From Hyparrhenia diplandra (taxonomy: Eukaryota > Streptophyta > Magnoliopsida > Poales > Poaceae), in the NCBI GenBank assembly GCA_015847255.1, contig JADLZK010011198.1, positions 418,994 through 482,993 of the forward strand: a stretch of 64,000 nucleotides of DNA, given 5' to 3'. Below are positions 46,506 through 59,500 of the stretch, piece after piece (the first letter of the stretch is position 1; each line of letters opens with the position of its first letter). Under the pieces are notes generated by a model, which worked only from the letters and a program-made list of their open reading frames with translations, was not told where the DNA came from and did no database searches. Both the position numbers and the translations under genes were made by a program.

Positions 46506-47453
46506 CTACAGCTCGGAGATCACCTGCTGCATGTACTTGCAGCACCTCTGGTAGCTGACGAAGCCCATGAACCAGAACTCGAAGCCGTCGACGGTGGCCA
46601 CCTGTATGTACTTCTGCTCGGGCTTGTCGGCGTTCTCGCTGGGCCTCACCCTCTTGATCCGCCGCAGGGGCACCACCACCACCTTGTACGGCGCCCGCGC
46701 GACGACGGCGCCGGACGGGGAGGTGACGGCGAGGGAGCGGTCGCTGCGGAAGGCGATCCTGCGGGTGGAGACGAAGAGCATCCCGGCTATGGGCCCGCCC
46801 GTGGTGTAGAGGTAGCACTGCAGCGCCTTCACCAGCCGCTCGCCTTTCTCGGCCGACGAGGAGAAGCCCTGCCGGAACGCGCGTTCCACGCCGCCGGCCT
46901 GAAGGATCCGCGCGCCCAGGCTCAGCTTCCCCTTCACCGTCTCCGATAGCTTCGGACCCAACGTCACTGCACCGATCGAGAGGGACAACAATATATTAGT
47001 TCGAGTGCACGTATGTACCATCCCATCAACCACTGCCACTGGTGAGCTATGGCGAAGCTACTACATATAGAAAAGCTGTTGAGTGATGCTCACCATGGTC
47101 CCTGAAGCTCTGAGCTCGTCTCCCAAGCTTGCTCACCCAGTGGATCACCTGACCTTTGCTGCCTGGAAAACATAACGTGTGAAGCTCTTATTAGAATCAC
47201 AATGTTTAGCAGCGAATTGAAGCGACAACAAGCTTGAGGGCCGGCCGGCGGGTGTACAGAAGCAGAACGTACTGTGCTTGTAACCGAAGGAAGTGTAGGG
47301 GCTCGGGTGCGTCAACGAGACGGCAAGGCGATCTCCGTCCTTGTTGTTAGTCGCCGCCGGCCGGTCCCTCGTCGTGTTGTCCTCGATGGCGTACGCCGTG
47401 GAGGTGACGGGAACTCCGATCACATGGCTATGGCTGCCGCTCGACTTCTTCAT
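46506..47453 (-). CDS. GRAM-domain GEM-like / ABA-responsive protein 1
   Basis: Plant GEM-like family: small proteins built around a GRAM (PH-like, lipid/membrane-binding) domain, many of them ABA- or stress-induced. Exons: 47453-47273, 47162-47094 and 46966-46506, total 711 bp, an intact frame of 236 residues. Domain order: variable N-terminus (SGSHSHVIGVPVTSTAYAIE), the family motif SPYTSFGYKHS, GQVIHWVSKLGRRAQSF, then SETVKGKLSLGARILQAGGV, FRQGFSSSAEKGERLVKALQ, and the GRAM core YLYTTGGPIAGMLFVSTRRI, AFRSDRSLAV, YKVVVVPLRRIKRV, YIQVATVDGFEFWFMGFVSY. C-terminus KYMQQVISEL. A paralogue with the same three-exon plan lies 5 kb to the right on the same strand. Confidence 0.94.
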
Positions 47454-47571
47454 GGTTCTCGATCCTTCTCGCGCTACCCAATGCCAAGTGCCGTGCGGAG
47501 AGAGACGGGAGAGAGCGTGCGACGATTGTGCAAGGTTAGGTGGCTTGGGACGGCAGGGCTACTGAGCCGGT

Positions 47572-47580
47572 TTTATAAAC
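47572..47580 (-). promoter_or_regulatory. TATA box of GEM-like gene 1
   Basis: Minus-strand GTTTATAAA about 120 bp upstream of the start codon, inside otherwise GC-rich sequence. Confidence 0.6.
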
Positions 47581-48267
47581 GGCGGCCGGCGGGACGGGGT
47601 GATGAAATCTTGGGCGAAAGGGAGAGGTCTGATTCGCGCAGAGTCAGCAACGTACTCCTCATCGGCGCAAGAAAAGAAAAGCAGCGCGAAAAGGGCCAGG
47701 CTTTGCGTGGGGCTGTGTCATCCATTGAGCTTTCGATCGTGGGCGCGGCCTGCCCTGCCCTGCCGGAGGAGTCATCGGTTAGTCCGGCAGAGAGAAGGCT
47801 GTCAAGGCTGTCGTGGCCAACCATAGGATATTGCTTCTTTCCGCCGCGCGAGGGCGTGGGCATGGAGGGCTTGCTTCATTTGCTGCGTCGCGGGGACAGG
47901 TGGCTGGGCGCGGCGGATGGATGGCCGCTTTCGAAGAAGCAGCCCATGTGCGAGCACAATCGTCGTCGTGCGCCGGCGCCGGGTTACAGGAAAAGCAGGG
48001 GTGGGGTGCCATGCCATGTCAGGATCGAAATATTATGAAGATTTTTATTTTTCCTTTTCTTAGATCGGAGGGTTTCAGTTTTTTAATAAGTAATTATGTA
48101 GATTTTTCTTTTCTTAGAGGGTTTCAGTTTTTTAAATAAGTACCTTCAAGTAGTCTTTTCAGCAACGATTTTCTTTCTTCTTTTTTCTCACTATATTTGT
48201 TGTGTGTTTCCAGTACGTTATAAGATAACTACCTTTTTCTTAGGGCAACTTATAGGAAAGAATCTTA

Positions 48268-48530
48268 TACTCCCACTGTCCAGGATAACATTTTAACTAT
48301 GGATTACGTGACAGATAAAGTAAGTAGTTCATGTCTTACCAAAATTCTAGTGAATAATATTTATATTTATGGTTTCAAATAAGTTTATTATAAAAATACA
48401 TATCATAATCATTAATCATTACAACTGTATTTAATATTATAAACATTTATAATTTTATCTATAATTGGTCAAATTTAATATAACATAACACTGTACTATA
48501 ATTACCTGCTTTCCTAAACAGAGGGAAGTA
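48268..48530. mobile_element. Stowaway-type MITE
   Basis: TA-CTCCCACTGTCCAGGA on the left and TCCTAAACAGAGGGAAG-TA on the right form imperfect terminal inverted repeats around a very AT-rich 230-bp interior. The TA target duplication is present at both edges. Confidence 0.7.
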
Positions 48531-50865
48531 TAATTCAAACTACTACAAACAAAAGGGGACCGTATCGTGATCCTTTCCTAAAGACCCAGCTTCGAAGCAT
48601 TGGTAAATGATTTTTTTACAAAATGGAAGAAACTTCCGCCTCTACGTGTCCATGTATAATGTTTACATTATTCTATAGTTTCAACGACATCATCGATGAA
48701 TTAGGAAAATAAGAAACACTAGTAGTTTTTTCAGTAATCTTTTCAGTTAGTCTCTAATTTTTTGCTCGCTAACTAAAAAGACTACTTTGTTTTATCATCA
48801 CATTACAACAGTGCCCAAAACCACAACCATTCTGTTCCCCCTGAAAATAGAATGCATACAAGATGTATATTCACAATTTTTGAAGATTAGATCCATATAC
48901 AACATCTGCAAATCAACAAACGCATGGCTTAACCGACTAGTAGCTATAAAAACAGTCTGTAGATTGCCTTGGCTATAAAATTTGATCAAAATTTGTTCAA
49001 AAAAAAATGTGTAATGCTGACACTATAATTATAGAAACAACACTTTGAAGCTCGGAGCAGGAGCTGTGTTTTCCTTATTTCTTCAAGAACAATGAAGCTT
49101 TTTTGTTTTTTTCCAGCGAGGAGAAAGAGGTGGTGGCAAAAGAACAAAAAAAAAAAAAAAAAAAAAAAGGGAATATGAGGACTGGATGGTTATCCATCCA
49201 ATTGTATACCACTACTTAAACCATGGAAAACATGCCCACATGAACCGACTCACTCATAGTCATAGCATACCAGAAAAAAACACCGACCTTTTCCTTCCAA
49301 AAAGAAAAAAAGCGAGGGGGGAGAAAAAACTCAACTAGGCAGGCTCAACTGCAGAGAGATCGAAGAGGAGAAGATCCACAGCGAGCGAGCTGGGACCCAC
49401 GTCCCGTGGCCTATGGGCTATGGATGATGCAGATCCATGGCGATCCAACGTGTAAAACAACGGACGAAACGCCACTTTTTCCAGCGAAAAACCTCTGTCC
49501 TCCGGTTTTTGGTCACTTCGGGATCGGAAGCTCTGCTTTCTCGCCATCCGGTTTCCCTCCCGTCCCAAGTCTCCGCTCGCCACTCGCGTCCGTATGGCGT
49601 CCCACGCGGCACGGACGCAGCAATCCCCACTTGGTCGTCCTCGCCCAACTCCGTCCGACCCCAACAAACTCCTCCCAATTGCCCGACCAGTGACCATCGG
49701 CGCCCCTGCTGTCCTTGTCCACGGTTACACCGGCACCGCGGCAGATGGAGAGGATCTTGGCTCTGCACTGCATTTGCAGAGCAAGCTCCAGGCTTCAAAC
49801 AAGTACGCTCGCCGGCGGCGACCGAATGACATGGAAAGCTCGGTGCTCGGAGACGCGATGAGTCATGGCGCTCACGTTGCGTTCGTGTTGATGTTGTCGT
49901 GGAATTGTGCCACACTCAACACTAGTAGTTGAAGCTAGTAGTGGAACCTGTTGGTTTGTGTCGGAGATACATCCACGGTGCAACGTTTTTCAGTCCTGTC
50001 TTGTCAAACAAAAGATGTGCAGACGACTGCATATCCATTCGGCTTTTCCAGCCCTGCAGCTGCGGCTTTGGCCCTGGCGATCAGATCTCTTTGCAGGGAC
50101 TAAAATGGAATCGGGTTATGGTTATCGGATCGGCTTGAATGAAGCAAAATGCATCCAAGGCGACCTTTTTTTTTTTTTTTTTTTGCTCCAGTACGTGGTG
50201 CCACCTCAGCTCCTGCGCCTCTTGTAGCCGATAGCTTCATGGGCAAGAGAAACCCTGCATTGCATGGCCTTTTTCCTCGCGTCAGCATCAAGTGGGTAAA
50301 AGACCCAGCTAAAGCAAGGGCCATCTCCTCATTTGAATCTGATCGGATAACTGTGAGAAGATTCTGAAAGAGGGTGGGTTTTTGCCTGATCCTGGTCCTG
50401 GGGCGGGGTCCAAAGTGGGGGGGACAGAGCACATTGTTCATCCAGATATGGAACGGAAATGACTGAAAGGAAACGGCCAAGGACGAAGGACAAGACTAGA
50501 GCCAAACCAAAGGAAGCTGTCAAAAAAGTCGAAGCGCGTATCGCTCATTCGTTCGTTTTCGTTCCCTTGGCCTCCAAACAAAACGCGCCATTGGGCGCTT
50601 CAGTGCTAAGGTTTGAACACTGTCCAGGATACGATACGATTCGGGGTTTGAAGCTGTCCAGGATACGATACGATCATAGTACGATTCGGCATTGCCGATT
50701 TGGACAGAGTCCGGGCACGCTTGCTTCCAAGTTCCAACTTGACTAGTTCAAGTCTGCGTAGTCAATCTTTTTTTTGTTTTCTGGAACTTGTATACGTATG
50801 TCATTTAGTTGCCGTGACTATACCAAAGGCTTGATGATCCAGAATGATTTCCCTGGAACCATATT

Positions 50866-51046
50866 ATAAGAAGTACTAGTAGCCTCGTTAAGCCTGACCT
50901 GCGAGTCAATGGCGTTAAAAACTATCCTTGATGGGTGTATCCCACCCCAGCGCTGTAATAACTGAATGTTTGTCTCTAGTTAATATACTAAAGGCAGGGG
51001 TCATCAGACCCTCAAACTCTAAAAAAAAAAATAAGAAGTACTAGTA
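50866..51046 (+). mobile_element. Short retroposon with 16-bp TSDs and poly(A)
   Basis: ATAAGAAGTACTAGTA occurs at 50866-50881 and 51031-51046. The 149-bp insert ends CCCTCAAACTCT and about 11 A. It is the 3' end of a LINE or a SINE; no tRNA-like promoter boxes are evident, so a 5'-truncated LINE is more likely. Confidence 0.78.
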
Positions 51047-51416
51047 CAAGACAGCCACGCCAGTCAAACTCTAGATATAGAAACCACCCTACCCAAATAG
51101 TAATGTAATTCGGCAAGGTCAGACGTACGCTGCAGATCGTACATTTGCAGATCACAATTTTTTGGTGCTGAGGACGGTCCGAAATCTTAGTTCACAAGGC
51201 AATCGGTTAGGCAGGTCGGAGGATTACGGTTCTTCTGATTCGTGGTTGTCCACTCGTTCCACGTGATGGTATTTATCCTCTTTTTAGGCTTTAGCTAATA
51301 ACCGAACTGGAGATTGCTACTCCATCAATGCAGCCGCACTTGACTGAATATCGTGAGAACCACTCAATTCAATTGAATTTCTTTCAATCTAGGTTTTTGC
51401 GTAGCTTCTGTAGTCT

Positions 51417-51450
51417 TTACCCAAAAAAAAAAAAAAAAAAAAAAAAAAAA
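51417..51450 (+). repeat. TTACCC followed by 28 A
   Basis: Same tail sequence (TTACCC plus poly(A)) as the minimal insertions at 4256 and 26313, but I could not find flanking direct repeats here. Confidence 0.6.
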
Positions 51451-52320
51451 CAGCGAACCGAATTCCAGTCTCTTTCAGTCAGATATATGATCCCTTTCAG
51501 CCAGAAAATGGTGTTGGTTCTGATTTTTCTGTGTCTCTGGAGTACATCAGTGCAGTTATGCCAGGACCTGAATTGAATAAGACTAGATTCTGTAAGAAAC
51601 CAGCGATTTGAATTCAGTTGTTGGAGTCTTGATCTGTGCAAAAGCAGTTAACTGGATTCAATCGTTCAGTCAGATGTAGCGTCCGAGTGCTAGTACAGTA
51701 CGTACTTGGACAGTAATAAATGTCGTGAAAACACGCTCAATGTCGGAATTCTTCAGACATCTCCTCATTCAAGACCTGAAAGCAATAAGAAAACGTAGCT
51801 ACACTACACATCAATCTCGTATCATCCTGCGCATCAATTTACACCTGCGAAATCGTTGCGTTCACACCGGGGACCTACACCGTGTTGACACGTTAAAAGA
51901 AAGAAAGAAAGAGAAATCTGGATAGGCTCTGTCTGTGGTGATTGATGCCTTTCGGCACATCTTTGTTCTTGAGAAAAGAATGGAAATCGATGGCAGTTTT
52001 GCCATTTTCCACACAGCCAATTTTCCTGTTCCAAATCCATGAATTTTCCTCTTCCCCAACAACCCCAAAATGACCACATGCCATCCCTGATCGATCGCCT
52101 CGATCTAAAAACCAACCTGCAAACCAGCCGATTAGTCTCGTCCACGCACGAGGCAACCGATCGATCTTCCCAAGATGTACAACGACATGTTGCAGCCTAC
52201 TACACATACACAGCCAGAAACCACCTACACGTACAACAAACCACGCACTGCCGGCGCTCACATGAAGAAACTAGCACCCCCATCAGCGACCAGACCACCG
52301 GTGCGCCGGCGGCCCTGCCG

Positions 52321-53309
52321 TCATTGCGCCGCCTGCTGCGCGTAGGCGACGGCGCGCTCGAGGTGGTGCAGCGACTTGTTGTAGGTGACGAAGCCCATGA
52401 ACCAGAACTCGAAGCCGTCGTTGGTGACGAGGTGCACGTACTTCTGCTCCGGCCGGTGCTTGTTCTCGCTGGCCCGCACGCACTTGACCTTCCGCAGCGG
52501 GATGGTCACCTTGTACGGCACGCGCATACGCCCGGCGGCGGTGGACACCGGCACCGCCAGCGACCGGTCGCTGCGGAACGCCACCCGCGCCGTCGACACG
52601 AACAGCATCCCGGCGATCGGCCCCGCCGTCGTCGACAGGTAGCACTGCGACGCCCGCAGCAGCTTCTCGTTCTTGTCCACCGAGAACCACTGCCGGAACA
52701 TCTTCTCCACGCCGCCCGCCTGCAGGATCTTCGCCGCCAGAGACAGCTTCCCTTCACCGTCTCCGACAGCTTCGAACCCAGGGTCACTGCAAAGGAGCAA
52801 GCAACGTCAGTTCAACTGCATAAAAAGCCATGGCCATGAAGAAAGCATCGACTTCCTTCCACACAGCCTTAAATTAGCTAGAATTGTTCCATTCCAGCAT
52901 GAAAGAGAGCATTAGAGTAAACTAAATACCGTGTTCTTTGATGCCCTGAGCGATCTTGTCTCCCTTCCTGCTGGCCGCTGCTTGTTGTTGATTGCTCGTC
53001 GGCCGATCGGTGGTCGTTGTCGGTGTCGTTGAGCTGGTAGCATCTGGACGAAAAATATAGCTCGATCAGCTTCGATTTTCTTGGTTCCTTGTTGAAGTAT
53101 TGAACTTAACTCGAGCCGACAAATCATCAAGAACAGAACAGAACTGGGGTAGGTGAGGCTCTCACCATGGCTAAAGCTGCTGTACTGGAAGGAGCTCGGG
53201 AACTCTCCACGGTCGGGCGTCTGCGCCTCCTCCGCCGGAAGTCGGGCTCCTCGATGCCATAAGCTCTGGTGCTCACCGGGATCCCAACCACATGGCCCTC
53301 CGTCTCCAT
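52321..53309 (-). CDS. GRAM-domain GEM-like / ABA-responsive protein 2, two 1-bp indels
   Basis: Paralogue of the gene at 46506-47453 with the same exon plan: 53309-53166, 53043-52930 and 52786-52321. It starts METEGHVVGIPVSTRAYGIE. The motif corresponding to SPYTSFGYKHS reads FPSSFQYSSFSH, but reaching it requires a frame change near 53225-53235 (after EEPD; straight reading gives an Arg run). Exon 2 encodes a Thr/Gln-rich linker and SRKGDKIAQGIKEH. Exon 3 opens TLGSKLSETVKG, and one G is missing from the G-run near 52750-52753; with it the frame continues KLSLAAKILQAGGVEKMFRQ. GRAM core: CYLSTTAGPIAGMLFVSTAR, VAFRSDRSLAVPV, YKVTIPLRKVKCVRASE, YVHLVTNDGFEFWFMGFVTY. C-terminus AVAYAQQAAQ. Splice borders are intact, so the gene is probably functional and mis-sequenced; loss of function is the alternative. 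Confidence 0.91.
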
Positions 53310-53500
53310 CGCTTCCCCGAGTCTTTAGTTGTTTACACAGCGCGCAAAGACGAAGACGAAGACCAAGCAACAAGACCTGGCAGCTGCCGTGATTTGCTCG
53401 GTTCTTGCCTGCCGGCCTCAGCTCTGGATCGATCGGTACCTAACGTGCGGTGCGGTGGTTGCGGGTTGCTCAGGCCCCAAATGTGAAGGGGGAAAGCTTC

Positions 53501-53507
53501 TTTATAG
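53501..53507 (-). promoter_or_regulatory. TATA box of GEM-like gene 2
   Basis: Minus-strand CTATAAA about 195 bp upstream of the start codon, after a GC-rich stretch. Confidence 0.5.
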
Positions 53508-53509
53508 CC

Positions 53510-56500
53510 TTGGTGCCATCTATCTATCTTCCCCAGAAAGATCCAAACAGCCTCGGTGGCCACAGCACTTTGGAATTGGGAACACAGCAACAGTCCTCAT
53601 CCCTTCATCATGATAAAAGCCCGTCCGTCCCGGCCGCGCGACAAAAAGCTCAGCGCGTTGTGGATACCTAATTTGCGACGTGTTTTTTTATTTGCTGGCT
53701 TGCTGCTAGTAGTAGTATTTTTATCCATGGCGCTTTTCTGAAAGCCATGTATTTGTCGAGCTCGTTTAGAGTAAAAGAGCATATGGAATTTATGCCCTTG
53801 GATGCGTCCGCATGCGAGAATGCGTTGGGATTCATGAGATGGCACCAAATGGTTGGAGCTCGGTGCGCAAGGCTGTCTGCGAGATGAGTACGTGCACGGC
53901 TTTACTGCCGGCCGGCCGGCGGCGAATCATTTGGAGCTTGCATTGGCAATTTGACAGTGTTCCTTCACTTTTTATTTAGTTTTTACCGTGAGAAGCATCG
54001 AAATGGCTCGAGCGTTTGACTCTGTGCGTTGCGTTGCGTTGCGTTGCGTACAAAAGAGAAAGAGATAACGCTAGGGTTTTTAGCATGGGTTTTAATAGAA
54101 GCTGTGTCCGTCAAATGACTGCCTTTTCTGCTTGGAACTCTCATCAAAAGCACTTGGATCCTACGAAACAAGATAACTATTGTTGAGTGCAACTTTCCGT
54201 TGAGTAACATTTGGGCAATCATTTTGATTGTTATTAAGCGCCATTGTTTATTTTGGGATAGGGGGTGGGTGGGTAAGGGGAGTTGGGTAAAGTAAATTTG
54301 AAATTAGTTCTGACGGTAACAAAAGTTTGAATAAATTAGTATTAGTAAATAAAGTTCCAAATTTTTATGGGTCATGGTATTTCAGTTTATGCAATTGATA
54401 CCACAAATTCCTATTTATTTTGCTAAGACGTTCAATTATTCAGCTTTATCAATTAAATTCTATAAACATGAAGAGTCAAACATAGTTTAAATGGTGATCA
54501 TATCGCATACTTACCCATGAGGAAAGGAGCCCCATGTACTTCCTATTTATTTTGCTAAGACGTTCAAATATTCAACTTTATCAATTAAATTCTATTAACG
54601 TGAAGAATCAAGCATAGTTTAAATGGTTAACATTGGTGATCATATCCATACGTACCCACGAGGAAAGGAGCCCCTCACGTACGCAATAACAATAAGCTTT
54701 CTATGGTGATTTCACTTTTATTAATTACAAAATCTTCATGTCTACATCGACCACTGAGCCTATACATACAAATGTGCTAATCTCATTTGAGCCCAAGGAT
54801 GGTTAATGAGACTAAAATGATTCTTTCCCTTTTTGAAAAAATAAACTATTTGATGTGATATTATTTGCATTTTATTTGACTTTTTGCTGATATTATTTGG
54901 CCTTGCATGGAAAAATATCTACTTTTTCCCTTTTTGCTTCTAGTATGTTTTTTTATTGTGAACTTCCTTTTCACTCCTGTTTTAAGATATTTGTGCAGAC
55001 ATCTTGTCGATTATACAGTAAAATAAAAGAGAAAACTATTGTACCTAATCACATATTTTAACAAAAAATAAAAGCAAGAGCTTTTGCTAGTGAACTCATT
55101 AGTCAAAGAAAGAAAAGGAGAAATGATAGCAAAACTACACTAAAAAGGAGAAACACAGGATTGGAAAAAAAAAAATAAGCAACTCAAACCAGCTCCACCA
55201 AACCTAATCATGGCTACAAATGTACAAGGGTCCAAAGCCTCGACCGCCATACCACACACACCCAAAAGGGGGAAGAGAAATTAATTAGTAGAGACAGTCC
55301 TCATGAAACATTCATGGGTACCTACAAATGGGATTCACAACACGGACTATATATTGCTTAAATTTAGGAGGAATAATTGGAAAGCAACTACAGTTCTCTA
55401 ATGGGTTATATGCATACGAATAGACACGTGTCACAAATCCATCGTGGTCGCCCATAAGTTTTCCACGGGACTGTCTCCATTTCAATAAAAAAAGAAATTG
55501 TAAGAACCAACAAAGAGAGAAACATCAAGTTTTTTAAAAAAAGAGAGAACCCGGAATCGAAAGGAACAACCAAAAAGGAAAAAACATGTAAGAGATCCAT
55601 TTTACAACTTTTTGGACTACAAGAAAATCATCTCTAAGACACTCTACAGTTCACAAATGCCATAACCACTGACTTGCTTGAATTGACTGTTCATATTTAA
55701 ACAGAAGCTACAACATTTTTGCTAATCAAAAGGGTGCACGATGAAATTATTAAACTATAAGGCACTGGCTCTTATAATATACACTTAAAAGAAGTAGGTT
55801 TCGCACGGACAGAGGTGCTCAACTACACGCTCTAGAGAGGAAGTATAGCAGGGAATTGACGAAGTGTGTTTTGCAATTGCATCCTCGCAACCTGAAGCAA
55901 CTTACAAGCAAATGTGTTAGCGCTTACGGCAACATAAACACGCCTGGACAAAGTCAATCAACAATTGACAAAATCTGCAGCAATCATTGGAGACTTTCAG
56001 TGGGTACCCCAATTAATCTGAAGCAACCCTTAATCAATAAAACCGAGGGCGGTCACAGGGCTGGCCTGCTAGATCACTTGCCCGAATCAAATCTGGGCTC
56101 CTCGGTGATTATCGCTGTAAAAAGCTTACGGCAATGGTGACACCTCCTCGCCGACGGGGCGGCGCCCGCGGTGGAGCCTCCGCAGCGCGACGCGCGCCGG
56201 GGCTAGTGCCATGGCCTGTGGGGTGCGTGGGGCGCAGAGGCACCGTATGCCAGTTCGGCCGCCGGGTCCTCCGGGCCCACCGTCGCTTTGTCGCCGGCCA
56301 CGGAGGACCGGGCCACTCGTCACGTCGAACGCCCGTGGCATGCCAATGCCATGTGGGGTTTACTGCTGGAGTCAGTGCTGATCGATGCCAATTGGGGAGC
56401 TGGCATTGGCATGCATGAATTTGGTCGCTCTCTTGTGGTGCGGTTGCAAGCTGTTTTCCTTTCGCTATTGCTTCTGTTTTTATTTTTTTCCTTTTGCTCT

Positions 56501-59500
56501 TGTTTTTTTTTCTTTATATATCACAAGTGGCATTTCTTTTTTTCTGTCCACTCTGTCGTGTAAAGTTTGATGTTGGACCATGTACTTACGTGGAGTGGGC
56601 TCCTTTTCAAGTTTGAGCATTCCTTTCCACAATGATGTTAATGTTTGTAGCACTCGCGAGGGTGGGCCAAATGTTTGTTTGGAGTTGAGAACATTCCAGT
56701 AACCTTACCTAGCCCAATGTCGACTAGACTGATTGATTTATTTCCATTTTTATATGTGTTGCTTGCTGTAATGTAGTTGTGTTTGCTTGGTGTAGGAGTT
56801 GAGACTGCACTCTGCACACAGCTCGCATCTTATCTTGGCCGCTGAGGCTGCAAAATTAAGGTCAACGACGACGAGCGAGACCTTTTCTAGTTGCGTGCTA
56901 GTCCTACCATGTCTTGTGCTGAATGAAACGGGAGGACCGAGGAATCTAGCGCGTGAAGCTTGCACAATACTCCGTCGTTCCTTGCTCTATCGCAAGTAGA
57001 AGGAATCGCAAAAAGGTGATACAATAAAGAGCGGTAACTGGAGCGCACAGGTACGGCGACGGTGTGTGTACATCCGTGTCTCCGTAACAGGAAAACTGAA
57101 GTTGCCATCAACGATGCTTCAGGCAGGATTCCTCTAGAACATCAATCAATCCTAGTTCAACTCATTTTTTAATCTCCAGTCTAGAATTTTATGTGCTTTG
57201 GGTACGTAGAAACCGATGCAGGTCACCATTCTTGTTCGTTGGTTCGATCAATAGGATTTGCCTCTGGTGGTTTCAGCTTCAGTCAAAAACTAGCTAAAAC
57301 TCTTAACGTGCGGAGTACAATTACCAGATGATATTTGCTCATAGTGTAGTTACTACTGGCTTATAAAAGGCAAGATAAAGTGGTATCAAGCAGCGACCGA
57401 ACCGAACGACCAGACCGGTAGGATCGGAGGAAAGTAAAGCTTTTGCGTGTTTGCCCCATGGGATCTCTCCAAAGACACCACAACACTGTCCATTCTCAAA
57501 TCTCACTCACCCCCAACGTCCCACTGTTGTTTCCTTAACGAGGAGGTGCAGCAACCGTGCGAGCGAGACAAAAGCCAAAGGCCATGGGCCATAGCTCCCT
57601 CCTCATCATCCAGCTTGCTCCTCTAGTGGTCGCCCTACCTCCTTTCACTGGTCAAACCTCTTCTGATGCCCTGCACAGATTTCAGTCATAACAAAGGATC
57701 GGAGAGAAGAAGAGAACTTTTGACGTTGACCTCCACCGATCGGTTGCAGTTGCGGTCCGACGGCAAAGCCGGCCGTGCCTGTTTGTAAAGGCACCAAAGC
57801 ACGGCGGAAAGCATATGCAGCCGATGCGATCGCTGATTAATTAGTCGGCGAAATCGCGAATCGTTCGTGCGTGCGTGCGTGTGCGGGGCTCCACCTCCCA
57901 CATCCCCTATCCACTCCACTTCCCTCCCACTCTGGCAGATCGATAGGATGGCTTCTGGGTTCCTTTCCCTGCACGTATTTTGCGTAATGTAATGTAATGG
58001 AATGGAATGTAATGCGATGGTTAACACGAGCTGGCTATTACTGGATGGGTATCTTTTCGTTTCTGCTTGGTTTGTGGTGCGTTCAGTAGAAAGCACGCGA
58101 GGTGAAGGGCTCGTAAACTTAGCAGCAGCGATGGATCGGGCGACGACGTGGTTGCCGACAGGGCGTGGTGCGCAAGAGGCGGGTCATCCCCGGCTTACAT
58201 TGCATACACTCGCAGCAGCAGCTTGCACCACTAGCAGCTTAACATGCCCTTCCGTGTCACTGCTGATTCGGCTCATGGCCGCCTTTGCTCCTTCCTCGTC
58301 CGTGCGCCGCACGCCGTGGCAGGCGTCTGGATCGTCGTTGTTGGTGACCGGCCGGTGAGGCAAGAGGTAATGTAGGCTAGTACTAGCTGCCTGTATATAT
58401 GTTGTTGGGGATCCGGGGAGTCGGGACCGGCAGCTCCTGCAGGTCTGGGGAGCCTTGCCTTCGTTCGGTGCGTTGATTGTTGTCGTTGGGTTTTGGGGTG
58501 CTATAGGATAGGAGCTTGCTTGCAGTTGCAGGTGTGAACTGTGAACAGGACGCACATCATCTCCTACTGGTCCTCACAGACATTGCCAACTGCCAATCTT
58601 CTTCTTGTATGCATGGAGCTTCCCACTTATCTTATCGGATCATGCAGTATTTGGTGTGCTTTTCTCAGACTAGACCAAAGATTTGGACCCTAGTAAGATT
58701 AGCTAGGACAGGAGCAGGGCCAGGAGGGGGACTGGACAGGGTTGCGGTAGTTCATTGGTGTTGCGTTGGAAGATTGTGGCCGTGTTGGTATGGTTGGGTA
58801 TCATCGCAGCAGACTCATGGACCATGATGATGACTACTATATGGGCGGTAGATAAAAATAACATATACAGTTAAAGCAGGATTTTAGCTAGAAGAAGGCA
58901 CATGTTGGATCTGAGAAGTTAGTTTAGTTGTACGTCACTGTTCTTTCACACCGGCCGGCCGGCCTGGCATTGTGGCTTGCCGGTTGGAGTACCAGCATTG
59001 TAGCAAGGAAAACTGCAACCTTAAAATGCATGGTTTACTCTGTCGTCTTCTCTCATTCATACACGTGTACTATTGGACTACACGAAAAGTACGGCGAACA
59101 GCGTTACAGAACGGGTGGAACTTGTCTGACAAAATTGCGCACCTACTGCACTGGCTCCATCTCCGTACGGCTGGCTAGCAAGGAGCCGGGAGCAATCAGG
59201 CAAGTACGACCAGTTCATCCGACCGAAAGATTTAACTTAAATTTGTTACCGCGTTGCTTCGGCCGGTGATTCTGGAGTTCTTGCGCGTTGGCGTTGTGAG
59301 TGGTGACACTTGGAACCCTATGCAGCTCCCTTTGCGCTATGTAAAATGGACTACAGTCAAGCACTACACTGTCGTCGTTAGCATGGGCAGATTAGATTAC
59401 ATGCTTTTTCGGTGTTCGCAAAAAAAAGGCTTTCGGCTTTCGCAAACCATCGATAGGCCGGCGTATCCCGTAGAGACAGGCTTCCGCAGTACCCGTAGCC

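Larger units (their letters stand above)
47600..52320. other. Intergenic between the two GEM-like genes
   Basis: No protein gene is recognised. Contents: a GC-rich stretch to 48010 with meaningless overlapping ORFs, a Stowaway-type MITE (48268-48530), A-runs at 49150-49170, a mixed-composition stretch 49330-49930 with ORFs on both strands that match no family, a short retroposon (50866-51046) and a 28-A run (51423-51450). Confidence 0.5.

Noticed and set aside
47274..48038. Plus-strand ORF of 254 codons
   Set aside because: It runs antisense over exon 1 and the promoter of GEM-like gene 1, has no domain, and is explained by GC-rich composition with few stops.
49330..49932. ORFs of 112-165 codons on both strands
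   Set aside because: Similar length in several frames and no recognisable family. It could be an old gene relic, but there is no support.
56126..56418. Short GC-rich ORFs around a (C/G)-rich patch
   Set aside because: No motif; both strands are open over the same bases.
57400..58600. Possible microRNA precursor in the gene-poor region
   Set aside because: No known conserved plant microRNA sequence was recognised by eye and no convincing hairpin arm pair could be traced.
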